Program-made: the position numbers and the translations under genes | From: Gimesia aquarii | GTDB lineage: Bacteria > Planctomycetota > Planctomycetia > Planctomycetales > Planctomycetaceae | Length of the DNA: 64,000 nt | Reading direction: 5' to 3' | Assembly (NCBI RefSeq): GCF_007748175.1 | Contig: NZ_CP037422.1 | Coordinates: 4,666,334-4,730,333, forward strand | Notes under the pieces: model-generated | What the model saw: only the letters and a program-made list of their open reading frames with translations | Database searches by the model: none | Told to the model about the DNA's origin: nothing | In this document: positions 18,175 to 28,067 of the stretch, one piece after another | Position numbering within the stretch: the first letter of the stretch is position 1 | Layout of the letters: each line of letters opens with the position of its first letter

Positions 18175-19073
18175 CTTTGTTTGGCATCGTAGTCTTTCCA
18201 GAAAAGTTCTGCTGCTTTTACGTTGTCAAAAGATGTTCCGATACCTTGAATTGACTCGCTTTCGCGAATGATATCCAGGCCCTTTGTAATTTGGGAGGGA
18301 GTGAAAATCAGGCGTTGTAACGGCATGCCTTTGAGTGGAGTTAGATCGGTGACGGCTGAGTTGGCCAGGTTCAATCGTAGCAGCTGAATTCCTTTGATAG
18401 GGCTTAAATCTGTGACTTTCGTATCCTGAATATCCAGGCTTTCCAGCAACATTCCTTTGAGAGGAGTGATATCTGTGATTTGAGTCTTAGGAATCCATAA
18501 TGTTTTGAGTGGCAGGGTGTTAATAATACTGAGATTTTTGACTTTTGTACCAAAGAGATTTAGTTGATTGATGGGCATTTCTTCTAATGGAGAAATATCG
18601 GACACCGGGGCGTGCTCTAACCGTAAGATTTGTAAAGGCATCCCTTTCAGTGGCTCCAGGTCGCTGACATACGTTCCTTCAAGAAAGAGTTGTTGCAGCT
18701 TCATCCCCTTGAGAGGACTCAAATCAGATACAGGGCAATTGGTAAGATCCAGATATTCTAATTTCAATCCTTTGAGCGCGGTGATATCTTCCACATTCGT
18801 TTTGTGAAGATTTATCGAGATAATCTCTCCTTTCAACTTTCCAAATTCGGCGTTTCCCTTGTAGTCTGGATTATTTTTTAGCAGAAGCTCATGAATGTCT
18901 TCTTCAGTCAGAATTGCAGGTCCTTCTGGTGCTGTGGGAATAGGTGGGTCTTCTCGAACAGGAATCGTTGTAACTTGTTCATTGGAATTCTCAGTATTGC
19001 AACCTGACGAAATGAGGAGTACCGGAAGGAAACAAGCAAAGAGACCAAAAAAACTGAAATTGTGAAAGTTCAT
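18159..19073 (-). CDS. Leucine-rich-repeat lipoprotein
   Basis: A signal sequence ends in the lipobox ISSGC. Then come about eight consecutive repeats of roughly 22 residues with the pattern LTPLKGMPLQxLxLxxTxVSD. This short LRR type is widespread in planctomycetes, often fused to or near serine/threonine kinases; here it is a free lipoprotein of about 304 residues. A role in protein-protein contact on the cell surface or periplasmic face is likely, without a known partner. The frame is open to 19106, but ATG 19073 gives the proper signal peptide. Confidence 0.85.
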   Translation of the reverse strand: MNFHNFSFFGLFACFLPVLLISSGCNTENSNEQVTTIPVREDPPIPTAPEGPAILTEEDIHELLLKNNPDYKGNAEFGKLKGEIISINLHKTNVEDITALKGLKLEYLDLTNCPVSDLSPLKGMKLQQLFLEGTYVSDLEPLKGMPLQILRLEHAPVSDISPLEEMPINQLNLFGTKVKNLSIINTLPLKTLWIPKTQITDITPLKGMLLESLDIQDTKVTDLSPIKGIQLLRLNLANSAVTDLTPLKGMPLQRLIFTPSQITKGLDIIRESESIQGIGTSFDNVKAAELFWKDYDAKQSEQNK

Positions 19074-19221
19074 AGCTGTGAGTGCTTTCTGAGTCGGGAT
19101 AATCAATTTTAAAAGTTTATTTGGTTTAGACTGAATCTATGAGCATTGTAGCGTTGCTAGAGTCTACGGGCCAATAGTAATTGAATGTGGGCAGTTTCGC
19201 GATCCTTAGATGAGACCAGTG

Positions 19222-20259
19222 CTAGTGGATCAGCTTCAGTTTGTGTTCATCGAACGTGAGCCCAAAGCCTGGTTGATCTGAGAGTTCAATCATCCCATTT
19301 TCTATTGATGGTTGTCCTTCAACCCATGTCATCCAGGGACGCCCCGTTTCGGCCAGAGGATTGGGATCAAGGGCAGCAATTGCATGTAGAGCCCAAATTT
19401 CAGCTCCACGATGGGGACAAACACGTAATTCAGCCGCTGTTGCCATTTTGTAGATTTTGATCAATTCCGTCAAACCACCACACCAGCAGACATCAGGTTG
19501 TAGGACAGAGTGTAGTTTTTGTTGAATTAAAGGTCTAAATGCTGCTGCTGTAAATTCATGTTCGCCTCCCGCAATAGGAACAGCTGACTCTTCTTTTAGA
19601 GTTTCATAACCACTCAAATCGTCTGGAGACAGTGGCTCCTCAATCCATTCTATATTGAACGTTGCAATTTCTTTTGAAATGGCAATGGTAGAATCAACAT
19701 TCCACTTCATCCATGCGTCAACCATTAAGAGTCGGCCTGTTCCGATCAGTGACCGTGCCTGTTCAATGGCTGAAATCATTATTTCCTGCTGATCAGGAGC
19801 TGCCACCTTTCCAAGATGTAGTTTAAATCCCGCGTGTTCGGCAACAGACGATAAATCCTGAAAATCCCAGACGGTATGGTACGTCGGAATTTTTTCACCC
19901 GGATTTCCTCCCATCAAAGAAACGATTGGCAGTTTTTGGGATTTTCCACTAAGGTCCCACAAGGCTAGATCAACACCACTAATGGCCATTACCGCAATTC
20001 CCTTGCGACCGAAAGCCAAAGTTGCTTGGTACATTTCATTCCATAGCTGAGGAATTTTCTCCGGGTTTCGTCCAATTAGCAGATCTCTTAATACAGTTTT
20101 TACAACATGAATTCCTGACAGACCGCCTCCACCAACTCCATAGCCCGTCAGCCCGGCATCAGTATCTATGGCCACAAGAATTTGCCCTAAGGTTGTCCGC
20201 CAGTCTGAGGGAGAGTCTTTTCCAATGGGTTGTATCGCACGAACGTCTGTGATTTTCAT
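19222..20259 (-). CDS. Mandelate racemase/muconate-lactonizing enzyme family protein
   Basis: A 345-residue enolase-superfamily enzyme. The N-terminal capping domain starts MKITDVRAIQP. The barrel carries the metal ligands in LLMVDAWMKWN, EWIEEPLSPDD and IAGGEHEFT, and a catalytic His candidate in CPHRGAEIWALHA. Members remove a proton next to a carboxylate, commonly dehydrating sugar acids such as galactonate or gluconate. The exact substrate cannot be assigned. The frame is open from a TTG at 20298, which adds 13 residues not seen in the family. Confidence 0.88.
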   Translation of the reverse strand: MKITDVRAIQPIGKDSPSDWRTTLGQILVAIDTDAGLTGYGVGGGGLSGIHVVKTVLRDLLIGRNPEKIPQLWNEMYQATLAFGRKGIAVMAISGVDLALWDLSGKSQKLPIVSLMGGNPGEKIPTYHTVWDFQDLSSVAEHAGFKLHLGKVAAPDQQEIMISAIEQARSLIGTGRLLMVDAWMKWNVDSTIAISKEIATFNIEWIEEPLSPDDLSGYETLKEESAVPIAGGEHEFTAAAFRPLIQQKLHSVLQPDVCWCGGLTELIKIYKMATAAELRVCPHRGAEIWALHAIAALDPNPLAETGRPWMTWVEGQPSIENGMIELSDQPGFGLTFDEHKLKLIH

Positions 20260-20401
20260 GGGAGATACTTTACATGAACAGGAAGAAATAAGCAGCAAAT
20301 GCTTTTAAACCAGACGTATGAATTTTGTCGTGTTTTAGGTAAGTACTAGAAGAAACCGGGATGGCATTCAAGTTGTGCTACTTGAACTAAATCACACGAG
20401 A

Positions 20402-21766
20402 TTAGCTACCTTCAGCGACTTTCTGGTTTGGAGGCTTAACTTGACCGGGGGCGACTCGAAAGTTTTTAGGGAGATTTTTTTTCAACCAGTCATCCATAGC
20501 TTTTGTGACATTTGCAGGAATTTTTGGAGTTGGTCCAGGTTGGAGTATTATAGCAGCGGGCTTGATGATTTGCTTGTAAGCATCATTGACTACCGTTTGA
20601 TTGACTTGTTTTTTGAACAAACCATTATTTTGATTGGCGAATTCGGGTTTGAAAGCGAGATAAACATTCCAAAAGCAACGTTTCCAGAAGCGGGCATTAT
20701 TATTTTGATTATATGCTGCGACCATTTTGCGGGTTAGATCTACGATAGAATACGTGATCAGTTTGATATCAGAGTTCGCTTTGAGTGGTAGTTTACCAAG
20801 ATTATAGGCTGCAGCCGAACGAACTCCCCAAGTGCGTTTCGGATCGCTCATGGTTTTCAATAAAGCATTCACAACAACAGGGCGTCGTGCCAGATTGTCT
20901 GTAATATCCAACGAACCCAATGCATCGACCAGGCTTCGTTGATACCAGGAATGTTCCTTTTGTGATTGTTCTAGTTCAGGAATGATCGCCTCTACGATTT
21001 TGATTCGCAAGGCATTCGTGGGGTCACCCATTCTTCCAATGCGACCCAGGCCATTTGCAGCGATAATTTTCAATTCAACGGGTTGAGTTTTTGAACTGAT
21101 GATTTTTACCAGTGGAGCATAAGCCAGAGTGTAAGCAGTTCGTTTTACTTTCTTGCGCCTGTCTTCATCTTTCAGGTCCAGCTGTGACAGTAGGACGACG
21201 GCATTGAAACGAACGAGACGGTGATTATTAAACAGGTCTTCAGCGCGCTTGGTCAACTCTGCCAGGTAAAGTTCTCTCGCTTGACTGTTGCCTGAGACAC
21301 GGCCAGAGAACTGAATGTCACGTAGAATATTTAACCGGAGCTTTTTAAGATCCGTTTTTTCTGCGGGCTTATGTGGATTCTGTTTCATTGTCATTAGGTA
21401 CAGTTCGTAACGGGCTCCTTCGGCGATAAGTTTCTTATCTGCATTGCCACTGATCTTTCCGCTACGAAGCAAATCGTCGAATTTTCTCAATTTTGTTTTG
21501 CGAAAGTTTACCGCCTCTTCAGGCTTCATTAATTCCTTAATTTTATCAAGAGCGTCATCCTTGGGTGGATCAGCTGGATTTGCGTTTGGTTGGTCAGCAG
21601 CCGGTTTAGCAGGAGGAGCGGGCTGTTGGCCGAGAAGCGACGAATTGGACGAAAAAAGCAACCCAACCACCAGCAGAGAAAACCCTGCAGGCCTGGCAAT
21701 CAGTGTTCCAACTCGTGAAATGACCTGAGACGAGCATATGGATTGTCGCACGGAAAGTTCCTTCAT
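20402..21766 (-). CDS. Exported HEAT-repeat-like protein
   Basis: The N-terminus has a signal-type hydrophobic segment (about residues 28-46) followed by a Pro/Ala-rich linker. The rest is helical, with HEAT-like repeats, for example LKIIAANGLGRIGRMG and VRSAAAYNLGKLPL. These resemble scaffold or binding modules more than an enzyme. I do not recognise a specific family. The gene is monocistronic as far as can be seen. Confidence 0.7.
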   Translation of the reverse strand: MKELSVRQSICSSQVISRVGTLIARPAGFSLLVVGLLFSSNSSLLGQQPAPPAKPAADQPNANPADPPKDDALDKIKELMKPEEAVNFRKTKLRKFDDLLRSGKISGNADKKLIAEGARYELYLMTMKQNPHKPAEKTDLKKLRLNILRDIQFSGRVSGNSQARELYLAELTKRAEDLFNNHRLVRFNAVVLLSQLDLKDEDRRKKVKRTAYTLAYAPLVKIISSKTQPVELKIIAANGLGRIGRMGDPTNALRIKIVEAIIPELEQSQKEHSWYQRSLVDALGSLDITDNLARRPVVVNALLKTMSDPKRTWGVRSAAAYNLGKLPLKANSDIKLITYSIVDLTRKMVAAYNQNNNARFWKRCFWNVYLAFKPEFANQNNGLFKKQVNQTVVNDAYKQIIKPAAIILQPGPTPKIPANVTKAMDDWLKKNLPKNFRVAPGQVKPPNQKVAEGS

Positions 21767-22401
21767 TCAACGTTCTGCTCGAACCCCGTTTCTATATCGA
21801 AAACGTGTGGGGCACTCTCGACTACAATAGGGAGCTTAACATTCAAGAAAAATATTACACTAATAAGGCAAAAAACTCTATGGCAGTCGATTAGATTTCC
21901 TGTGATTAAATACCGACCACAATACTAGTTCCGAACGATGCGGAATGAGGAGATGATATACTAATAATAATACGATAAATATCAGGCTGTTACCAATTAA
22001 ATATGCCAATTAATATCAGCAGATACAAGGAATTACTCCTGAATTCACATTTGATATAAGAAAATCTTCATTACTCTAATGATAATTGTCTCAGTCAATC
22101 TTAATATTTCCAGATATTGTTTATCTTAAGTTATCGCCTTACCTTACGAACTGTCAAGAATTATCTGATTTAACTGACTGGTTTTCACTTTAGAATCGCT
22201 TTTGGATACTATGTTCGAGCGAAGAATTATAAAAGATTGGTACTTTTCATTAAGAAATTTCTTTTTGAAGTGCTCTGCTTTTGAGAAACAAATATGTTGT
22301 TGGAATGTTCAGTTTAAACTGAATCTTTTATTCCTTTTATACGGGACAATCAATTTATATCAGCTTAGAAGTTGATTATTTCAAGCTCAAATGGGTTTTT
22401 C
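21767..22401. other. AT-rich intergenic region without visible gene
   Basis: About 0.63 kb between divergent genes. I find no credible reading frame, tRNA or strong hairpin. It should contain the promoters of the HEAT-like and deacetylase genes. Confidence 0.5.
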
Positions 22402-23334
22402 ATGACTGTTTTTTTTCAGAGTCATTTTTTTTTGCAGCATGAGACAGGTAACCATCCTGAATGTTCGGATCGTTTAAAAAACATTTTCGACCTTCTCTCA
22501 ACAGAAATAATATCGGATCTAATAAGAATTGATAATCAAAGAAACGCAACTATCCAGGAAATACAGCTTGTACATTCTCCAGAATACTTGAATGAGATAA
22601 AGCAGTTCTGTACTGAAGGGGGAGGCAGAGTCGAGTCAGATACTGTTGTTTCATTACACTCTTACGAAGTTGCTTGTCATGCAGCGGGCTGCGCACTTGA
22701 AGCTGTAAAACAAGTTCTTGAGGGGCAAACACAAAGAGCATTTTGTGCAATTCGACCACCGGGCCATCATGCATTGATAGATCAGGCAATGGGTTTTTGT
22801 TTGTTGAACAACGTTGCTATCGCAGCGCGGCATGCTATAGAACGATATCAGTTGCGTCGGGTTCTTATTGTTGATTGGGATGTCCATCACGGTAATGGAA
22901 CACAGGATATTTTCTATGAAGATGAAAACGTTCATTTCTTCTCCGTCCACCGCGCTCCATTTTATCCTGGTACTGGTGCAGCAAATGAAACAGGGGTAGG
23001 CAAGGGGCTGGGTACAATCTGGAACCTTCCTCTTGCTTTTGGAATTTCTCGAGATGACTATTTCTCTCGATTTGAGCGGATGTTAGTCGATGCTGCCCAG
23101 AGATGTCGTCCGGAATTGATTCTTATCAGTGCAGGCTTTGACGCGCATCGCGAGGACCCGGTTGGTTCACTAGGATTAGAAAGCGATGATTTTGGAGAAT
23201 TAACCAGGATTGTTTTGAGTACAGCGAATGAATACTGTGAAGGAAGAGTAGTCAGTTTACTCGAAGGAGGCTACAACCCTCAAAAGTTAGCAGAGTCAAC
23301 CGTCAGTCATCTAACAATATTAAGCGATGCATAA
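22402..23334 (+). CDS. Histone-deacetylase-family (acetylpolyamine/acetoin-type) deacetylase
   Basis: A zinc amidohydrolase of the arginase/HDAC fold, 310 residues. Visible motifs are RPPGHH (118-123), the catalytic DWDVHHGNGTQ (158-168), FFSVHRAPFYPGTGAANE and ISAGFDAHREDP, with the zinc ligands Asp and His in place, and LEGGYN near the end. Bacterial members deacetylate polyamines or act on acetoin-related or protein substrates. A TTG at 22372 would extend the frame by ten residues. The neighbouring cyclase-repeat gene converges on it, so there is no operon clue to the substrate. Confidence 0.93.
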   Translation: MTVFFQSHFFLQHETGNHPECSDRLKNIFDLLSTEIISDLIRIDNQRNATIQEIQLVHSPEYLNEIKQFCTEGGGRVESDTVVSLHSYEVACHAAGCALEAVKQVLEGQTQRAFCAIRPPGHHALIDQAMGFCLLNNVAIAARHAIERYQLRRVLIVDWDVHHGNGTQDIFYEDENVHFFSVHRAPFYPGTGAANETGVGKGLGTIWNLPLAFGISRDDYFSRFERMLVDAAQRCRPELILISAGFDAHREDPVGSLGLESDDFGELTRIVLSTANEYCEGRVVSLLEGGYNPQKLAESTVSHLTILSDA

Positions 23335-23345
23335 AGGGATCGAAA

Positions 23346-24374
23346 CTACTTCTGGTAAATGGGTAGGTAACCATTATCCAATTGAAGTATGGTTGCATTA
23401 ATCGCAGTAGTATAAACGGGACCAACATGGCCTTCCATCCAGGCTCCAGAGGCTGATTGTTTGCGGATGATTTGTTGGCCAATATCCTTAATATACTTTT
23501 CCCAATTTTTAGTATCTCCTCGGTACATCACCTGGGCATAGTAAAAGTGCGCGTAATGCCAGTGACCAAAATACCGATTCGAACTACCGCCGGGCCAAAT
23601 GTTCTTTCGACTGTATTCTAACATATTTTTCAGTTGATCTGAGTCATATTCGCCGGCATTAAATAAGGCAGCACAAGCAGCAGCAGTAATGGCAGGTCTC
23701 GCTCCACCACCACGAATACTATATTGAACGCCACCTTCTGGAGTAGTGCAGTCGGCAATATATTTTTTTGCACGATCAATAATTTTTTTATCGACCGGGA
23801 TACCCGCATTGCGACAGGCTCTTAATCCCTGGACTTGTGTTATACAGGTTGAGCCTTCGTCAAAATCGTTCCCATCTTTCGCTGAAACATAGCCCCAACC
23901 GCCGCGAGTCGTTTGCGCACTGGCACAGAAGCCGACTGCTTTCATCAGTGCCGTTTTCAATTCTTTACGTCGCACTGAGTCTTCTTCTTCACCATAAACT
24001 TGCGACAAAAAGACCATCGAATAACCATGACCATAGGTGTAATGGTAGTCGTTCTTATAACCAATTAATCCATTTGGCTGGCTCATTTCAAGAAGATAAT
24101 CTACCGCGTTTTTAATGTTTTTTGCATATTTTCCACGCGTTGTTGTAGAGCCTTCTGCCAAAAGTGCGTTCCCGGCCAGTGCGGTCATGGCAACGCGATA
24201 TTGACCGCCATTCGCTTCCCAGTATCCCTGTCGACGTTGTTCTCTTGCCAGGTATTCTAAAGCATTGGTGATTGCTTTTTGAACTTTCGGGTCTCGATTT
24301 TTAGCAGACAAGATCCCGGCGTCAGAGAGGCATAGCCAACCGAATATCAAAAGAAAAGTCAGAACTTTTTGCAT
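23346..24374 (-). CDS. Exported prenyltransferase/squalene-oxidase repeat protein
   Basis: After a signal peptide that ends near ILSAK, the 342-residue protein is built of alpha-toroid repeats: ALEYLAREQRRQGYW, AVDYLLEMSQPNGLIG, TRGGWGYVSAKDGNDF and KQSASGAWMEG. These match the QW-type repeats of squalene-hopene cyclases and complement C3-like proteins. The DxDD catalytic motif of cyclases is not seen, so this is probably not a terpene cyclase. Planctomycetes have many such secreted proteins with no known function. Confidence 0.8.
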   Translation of the reverse strand: MQKVLTFLLIFGWLCLSDAGILSAKNRDPKVQKAITNALEYLAREQRRQGYWEANGGQYRVAMTALAGNALLAEGSTTTRGKYAKNIKNAVDYLLEMSQPNGLIGYKNDYHYTYGHGYSMVFLSQVYGEEEDSVRRKELKTALMKAVGFCASAQTTRGGWGYVSAKDGNDFDEGSTCITQVQGLRACRNAGIPVDKKIIDRAKKYIADCTTPEGGVQYSIRGGGARPAITAAACAALFNAGEYDSDQLKNMLEYSRKNIWPGGSSNRYFGHWHYAHFYYAQVMYRGDTKNWEKYIKDIGQQIIRKQSASGAWMEGHVGPVYTTAINATILQLDNGYLPIYQK

Positions 24375-24486
24375 GAGGTTTTCCCTCTCTCAATAAGAAT
24401 CGATTCTTAAAAAACGATAAGAATTGATTTGAAGAAGTTCTGAATTGTGAGCAGTCATTACTGAGTATCAGAAATCTTCAAGTAAA

Positions 24487-24846
24487 TTACTTGTCAGTCC
24501 ATTCGACAGGTTGTGGTTCAATATCGTCTTTAGGTCTGTTACCGGCATCAGCTCGACCACTTCCTTCTAGGCGGCTTATTACACGGACAGTCATATCATG
24601 ATCGCAAAGAATTTGACAACTTAATCGGCAATCAGATACTTCACGGGCTTCAAGGGTGTTTTTCTCGGCTACGGTCATTTGACCTGGCTCACCTTCAACG
24701 AACTCAACTCGACATGTCGTACAGCGACTTGCTCCACCACAAGCATGTAATTGATCAATATGGGCATCATCGGTTAAGGCTAGTACGAGCCGCTTACCTG
24801 CTTCCACATCAAATTCTCCTACATTTTCCACAGTCAGTTTTGGCAT
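24487..24846 (-). CDS. [2Fe-2S] ferredoxin
   Basis: A 119-residue protein. The cluster-binding pattern is C36-x5-C42-x2-C45 (CGGASRCTTC) and C77 in DCRLSCQIL, the plant/adrenodoxin-like arrangement. The C-terminal 30 residues are a polar extension. It transfers electrons to an unidentified partner; no reductase lies nearby. A universal stress protein gene precedes it in the same direction after a gap of about 120 bases. Confidence 0.9.
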   Translation of the reverse strand: MPKLTVENVGEFDVEAGKRLVLALTDDAHIDQLHACGGASRCTTCRVEFVEGEPGQMTVAEKNTLEAREVSDCRLSCQILCDHDMTVRVISRLEGSGRADAGNRPKDDIEPQPVEWTDK

Positions 24847-24966
24847 TGTTCCCTCAAATTTAAGTTCAGAGAAAGGTCATAAAATTTTTAATCGAGATAC
24901 TATGGTACTATCATCGATTCCTAAATATTGTATACGGCTATCGGTAAAGTGACTATGGCAAATTAT

Positions 24967-25437
24967 TTAAGTGGGCATCACAAATTCACGTTCTGGGTGA
25001 GAAACCGTTAGTACAGGGCAGGGTGCTTTTCGAACCACTTTTTCCGCAACACTTCCCAGTAGCATGTGTTTGATGCCAGTACGACCATGAGTTCCAATGA
25101 CAATCAAGTCGATTTCTGCTTTGTTTGCATAACGTATAATTTCCAGAAACGCGGGACCTACTCGAACTTCACGTACGACCTTGATTTCTTCCATTCCGGG
25201 AAAATCAGGCATTTCTGCCAATTGTTTTTGTGCTAAATGCTGCATATCGGCAACCAGATCATTCATGGACGTTCCCATCATGTTTGGTTCCGGGAACATA
25301 GCAACCGCGTCCTGTACTACATTGAGCAGGTGTAACTCAGCACCAAATCGTTTCGCAAACTCGCAACCATATACAAGAGCTTGTTCGCCAAATTCACTGA
25401 AGTCAGTGGGGACGAGAATTTTTTTCATATCTATCAT
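24967..25437 (-). CDS. Universal stress protein (UspA family)
   Basis: The UspA fold is clear from MKKILVPTDFSEFGEQALVYG at the start and the ATP-binding loop GTHGRTGIKHMLLGSVAEKVV near the end (G-x2-G-x9-G pattern), so it probably binds ATP. GGGAG lies seven bases before the ATG, which supports the start with MIDMKK. The length (156 residues) is usual for a single-domain member. It fits with the other stress-linked genes of the window but is not in an operon with them. Confidence 0.92.
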   Translation of the reverse strand: MIDMKKILVPTDFSEFGEQALVYGCEFAKRFGAELHLLNVVQDAVAMFPEPNMMGTSMNDLVADMQHLAQKQLAEMPDFPGMEEIKVVREVRVGPAFLEIIRYANKAEIDLIVIGTHGRTGIKHMLLGSVAEKVVRKAPCPVLTVSHPEREFVMPT

Positions 25438-25931
25438 GTGTGCACTCCCGACTTTTAAAACGATATAAAATCCATCTCTTTATTGTAGAAAAAACCAGAT
25501 TTCATTCCGATCCCTTGACCCTTGACTTCTCCAACAATTGTAGAGATATCTGGACTGAGTTTTGATAACAATCATTCAAAAATGAATAATCGATAAATTT
25601 TAACTGATTCCTGTTTTGATAAAAATCTTCAAAGCTGTTTTTTTAGTGATATTTCCTATTAGGTGAGCAGGTACAAATACTACGACCGTTAGAGACTGAA
25701 AAACAGAATTATCAATCACGACACTTGCATTTATGAGAAATCGTTTTAGCAAGAATAAACGGATGGTTGTTGAACTTATTCTAACTGATTCATCGCTTTC
25801 ATATATTACAGAGCGGCAGAATTGACCGATTTTTATTTCGTGTGACATACCACATTTTATTACTTTGTCAAACTCAAAAGTGGTATTTTATATACGGTGC
25901 CTAATGCACGACATGGAATTAGGAAATGAAA
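25438..25931. other. Intergenic region; one doubtful small frame
   Basis: About 0.5 kb. A minus-strand frame at 25600-25848 (82 residues) has no Shine-Dalgarno and no recognised motif, so I do not call it a gene. ATACCAC (25847-25853) and GTGGTAT (25880-25886) form an inverted repeat 26 bases apart upstream of the lipoprotein gene and could be an operator. Confidence 0.35.
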
Positions 25932-26975
25932 ATGTCAATGCCATATTCAAAAATTGTCTCGTTGTCTGCCTGCTTGCTAACTTTCACGGGAATCTATGGC
26001 TGTCAATATGCTCAACAGAAAGTATACCAACAGGCTGCGAATGCTAGTGTTGAGCACAATGTCATTCCCGATAGCGAAATAATATCATCGCCTTCACAAT
26101 ATGAATTTCCTCCTGAACCTGCTCCAGCGCCAGTTGAAAATAACTTTCCACCACCGGCTCCGCCAAGTTTACTCCTGCCAACTCCTGACAACGGCAGTAA
26201 CGAAAATGTTTCATGGATTCGAAAAATCTCACAACAATTTGTATCCAGCGAAGATTCATCATTTTCTGAGGAAATACGCGAGTCAGAAGAACCCGCTCAG
26301 AACTACCTTGGTTTAGTTCCCCACCATTCGTCAGTTTCTCAGAAAATGAAACAGATGAACGGAAAGGTGAAAAGTTTCTATAGCATCATAAAGTCAAAAA
26401 TGAAAACACCTCAGTGGATTCGAAATATTTCTGACAATCAGGAAATCGTTCAAGAATCAGAGATCGTGCATGAGGAACTTTCTTGTATTGACTCCACACC
26501 TTTTTTCCAGGAGTTGCCGCTTAAGTCTGAAACTAATCACCTCCAGCCAATACCAGTGATTCCAGAGCCTGAAGTGGATAAACAGGATCTCCCTCGATTA
26601 CCTCCTCCAGGAGAAACAACATACTGGGAAAATTCCTGGAAGGTATCAGCTACTTTTGAGCAGCAGCCAGCCAAGGATTATTCAACCACCGATGATGAAA
26701 TCGAATGGTGGCCCTATTCTAAACAGAAAATGCAGCAACAGACTGCAGATCATCGGATCGAGCTGGTAACACCTCAGGCTGCTACTCGTTTTTTGAAGAA
26801 TCAGGAAACATTGAACTCATCAGGTAAATCAACCGTTCCTGCTGTGTTATCTCAAAATCAGCCGGTACCGATTCGAAAAATCAGTATGCAAAGATCGAAA
26901 GCGATTCAAAAAACCATGGCTTCGGAAACCTTGAATGATTCACCTGTGATCATTACCCCCAGAAGTAGCTATTAA
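25932..26975 (+). CDS. Proline-rich putative lipoprotein, unknown function
   Basis: The signal sequence reads SLSACLLTFTGIYGC and would give a lipidated Cys if the GIYGC lipobox is used. The mature part of about 320 residues is rich in Pro, Gln, Ser and Glu, with stretches such as PEPAPAPVENNFPPPAPPS, and lacks a recognisable domain. It looks largely disordered. AGGA lies seven bases before the ATG chosen; a second ATG six bases upstream is too close to it. The gene converges on yidD with 12 bases between. Confidence 0.65.
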   Translation: MSMPYSKIVSLSACLLTFTGIYGCQYAQQKVYQQAANASVEHNVIPDSEIISSPSQYEFPPEPAPAPVENNFPPPAPPSLLLPTPDNGSNENVSWIRKISQQFVSSEDSSFSEEIRESEEPAQNYLGLVPHHSSVSQKMKQMNGKVKSFYSIIKSKMKTPQWIRNISDNQEIVQESEIVHEELSCIDSTPFFQELPLKSETNHLQPIPVIPEPEVDKQDLPRLPPPGETTYWENSWKVSATFEQQPAKDYSTTDDEIEWWPYSKQKMQQQTADHRIELVTPQAATRFLKNQETLNSSGKSTVPAVLSQNQPVPIRKISMQRSKAIQKTMASETLNDSPVIITPRSSY

Positions 26976-26987
26976 ACTAGGAGAAGC

Positions 26988-27239
26988 TTAGGGAGGGTCG
27001 AATCCGCCTGGATGAAAGGGATGGCATCGACAAATACGTAAGATGCCTTTAAAAGCTCCTTTTACGGCTCCATATTTCCTAACTGCCTGAATGAAATATT
27101 CACTGCAAGTTGGGTGAAATCGACATTGTCCTCCGATGAAATGGCTTAACGTCATCTGATAAAGTCGGACCAGGCCTATCAGGATCAAACTGGGGATCTG
27201 ATACAGCAAGCGGGCGATTTGCAAAGCCATCCGTTTCAT
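26988..27239 (-). CDS. yidD: Membrane protein insertion efficiency factor YidD
   Basis: A small amphipathic membrane-associated protein, 83 residues, with the family signature [33 protein letters not shown] and C-terminal [16 protein letters not shown]. It assists YidC-dependent insertion of membrane proteins. It overlaps rnpA by four bases (ATGA), the order found in most bacteria, but yidC is not next in this window. Confidence 0.95.
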   Translation of the reverse strand: MKRMALQIARLLYQIPSLILIGLVRLYQMTLSHFIGGQCRFHPTCSEYFIQAVRKYGAVKGAFKGILRICRCHPFHPGGFDPP

Positions 27240-27655
27240 CCGCTTTGCTTATGCTCCAGTCGTCGATAAAGTTTTTGCGTGAGTTGTTTCAATGAGTGCT
27301 GATACTGCTTTAAATTTGCCTCAACCTCAGGACGTGGGATAACAATCAGGTCCAATCCTTTCGGAAGTTGATGTTGTACTAGTCGAAATGCTTCCCGAAT
27401 CATTCTTTTTTTTCTAGCACGCATGACTGCATTTCCGTTTTTTTTGGAAACACTGACACCTAGTCTACATCGTTCGAGTTGATTTGTGATGGCAAATATT
27501 AATAAATTTTTGTCGCCTGCTCTCTGTCTTGCTGAGTAGACATCTGCAAAATCCTGCTGGCTGCGAATCCTGTCTGCTCTTGGAAAATCAAATTGATTCA
27601 CAGAGAACGATGCCTCCCATAGTGGCGATGTAAACCATTTATAGTTTTGACTCAT
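27236..27655 (-). CDS. rnpA: Ribonuclease P protein component
   Basis: RnpA binds the catalytic RNA of RNase P, which matures the 5' end of tRNA. The protein shows the hallmark arrangement [27 protein letters not shown]. The usual RNR core reads R79-A80-R81, so the conserved Asn is replaced. The N-terminus is about 20 residues longer than in E. coli. It starts 17 bases inside the preceding membrane-protein gene and shares four bases with yidD. The customary rpmH neighbour is absent. Confidence 0.92.
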   Translation of the reverse strand: MSQNYKWFTSPLWEASFSVNQFDFPRADRIRSQQDFADVYSARQRAGDKNLLIFAITNQLERCRLGVSVSKKNGNAVMRARKKRMIREAFRLVQHQLPKGLDLIVIPRPEVEANLKQYQHSLKQLTQKLYRRLEHKQSG

Positions 27656-28067
27656 CTTCTATTGGGTTCGATTCATCATTTTCATTAGAAGCTGGATTCA
27701 ATGAGGATTGCTGTTCAGAATCAGATTGTGTTGGATAAGGTCGTCTCACCATACTGCGTACTGAATGGCCAAATAGAGAGGTGAAGATAAGAATTCCTAC
27801 ACCTGTTCCCAATATTAGCCATACGATGATTAACATGACTCCTAACTCACGAGGCCGCTCATCTTTTTTTTCTTCTGAATCTTGATTTGCATGATCCAGA
27901 TCTGAATCAGAATCTGTGAGCGTCTTGGAATCAGATGTGACCGACCCCGCTTCTGTATTTTGAGCCTGTAATTGATTGACGGAGAAATTGAATAAAATTA
28001 AGTTGATGACCAGCAATCGAATCAGACCGCTTTTAAAGATAAGATGGATTTGCATTGACTTCACCAT
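27639..28067 (-). CDS. Small membrane protein between dnaJ-like and rnpA genes
   Basis: A 142-residue protein with an N-terminal signal-type segment ending near LQAQ, an acidic Ser/Asp-rich linker, one transmembrane helix (about 74-96, [21 protein letters not shown]) and a short polar tail. I do not recognise the family. It overlaps the dnaJ-like gene by seven bases and rnpA by 17, so all four genes of this operon should be translated together. An alternative ATG lies 12 bases downstream. Confidence 0.6.
   Translation of the reverse strand: MVKSMQIHLIFKSGLIRLLVINLILFNFSVNQLQAQNTEAGSVTSDSKTLTDSDSDLDHANQDSEEKKDERPRELGVMLIIVWLILGTGVGILIFTSLFGHSVRSMVRRPYPTQSDSEQQSSLNPASNENDESNPIEDESKL

Noticed and set aside
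20375-20737. Long plus-strand frame opposite the HEAT-like gene
   Set aside because: Mirror frame of a real coding region with no start signal or motif.
25600-25848. Open frame of 82 codons on the minus strand
   Set aside because: No Shine-Dalgarno, no domain and biased composition; kept only as part of the intergenic note.
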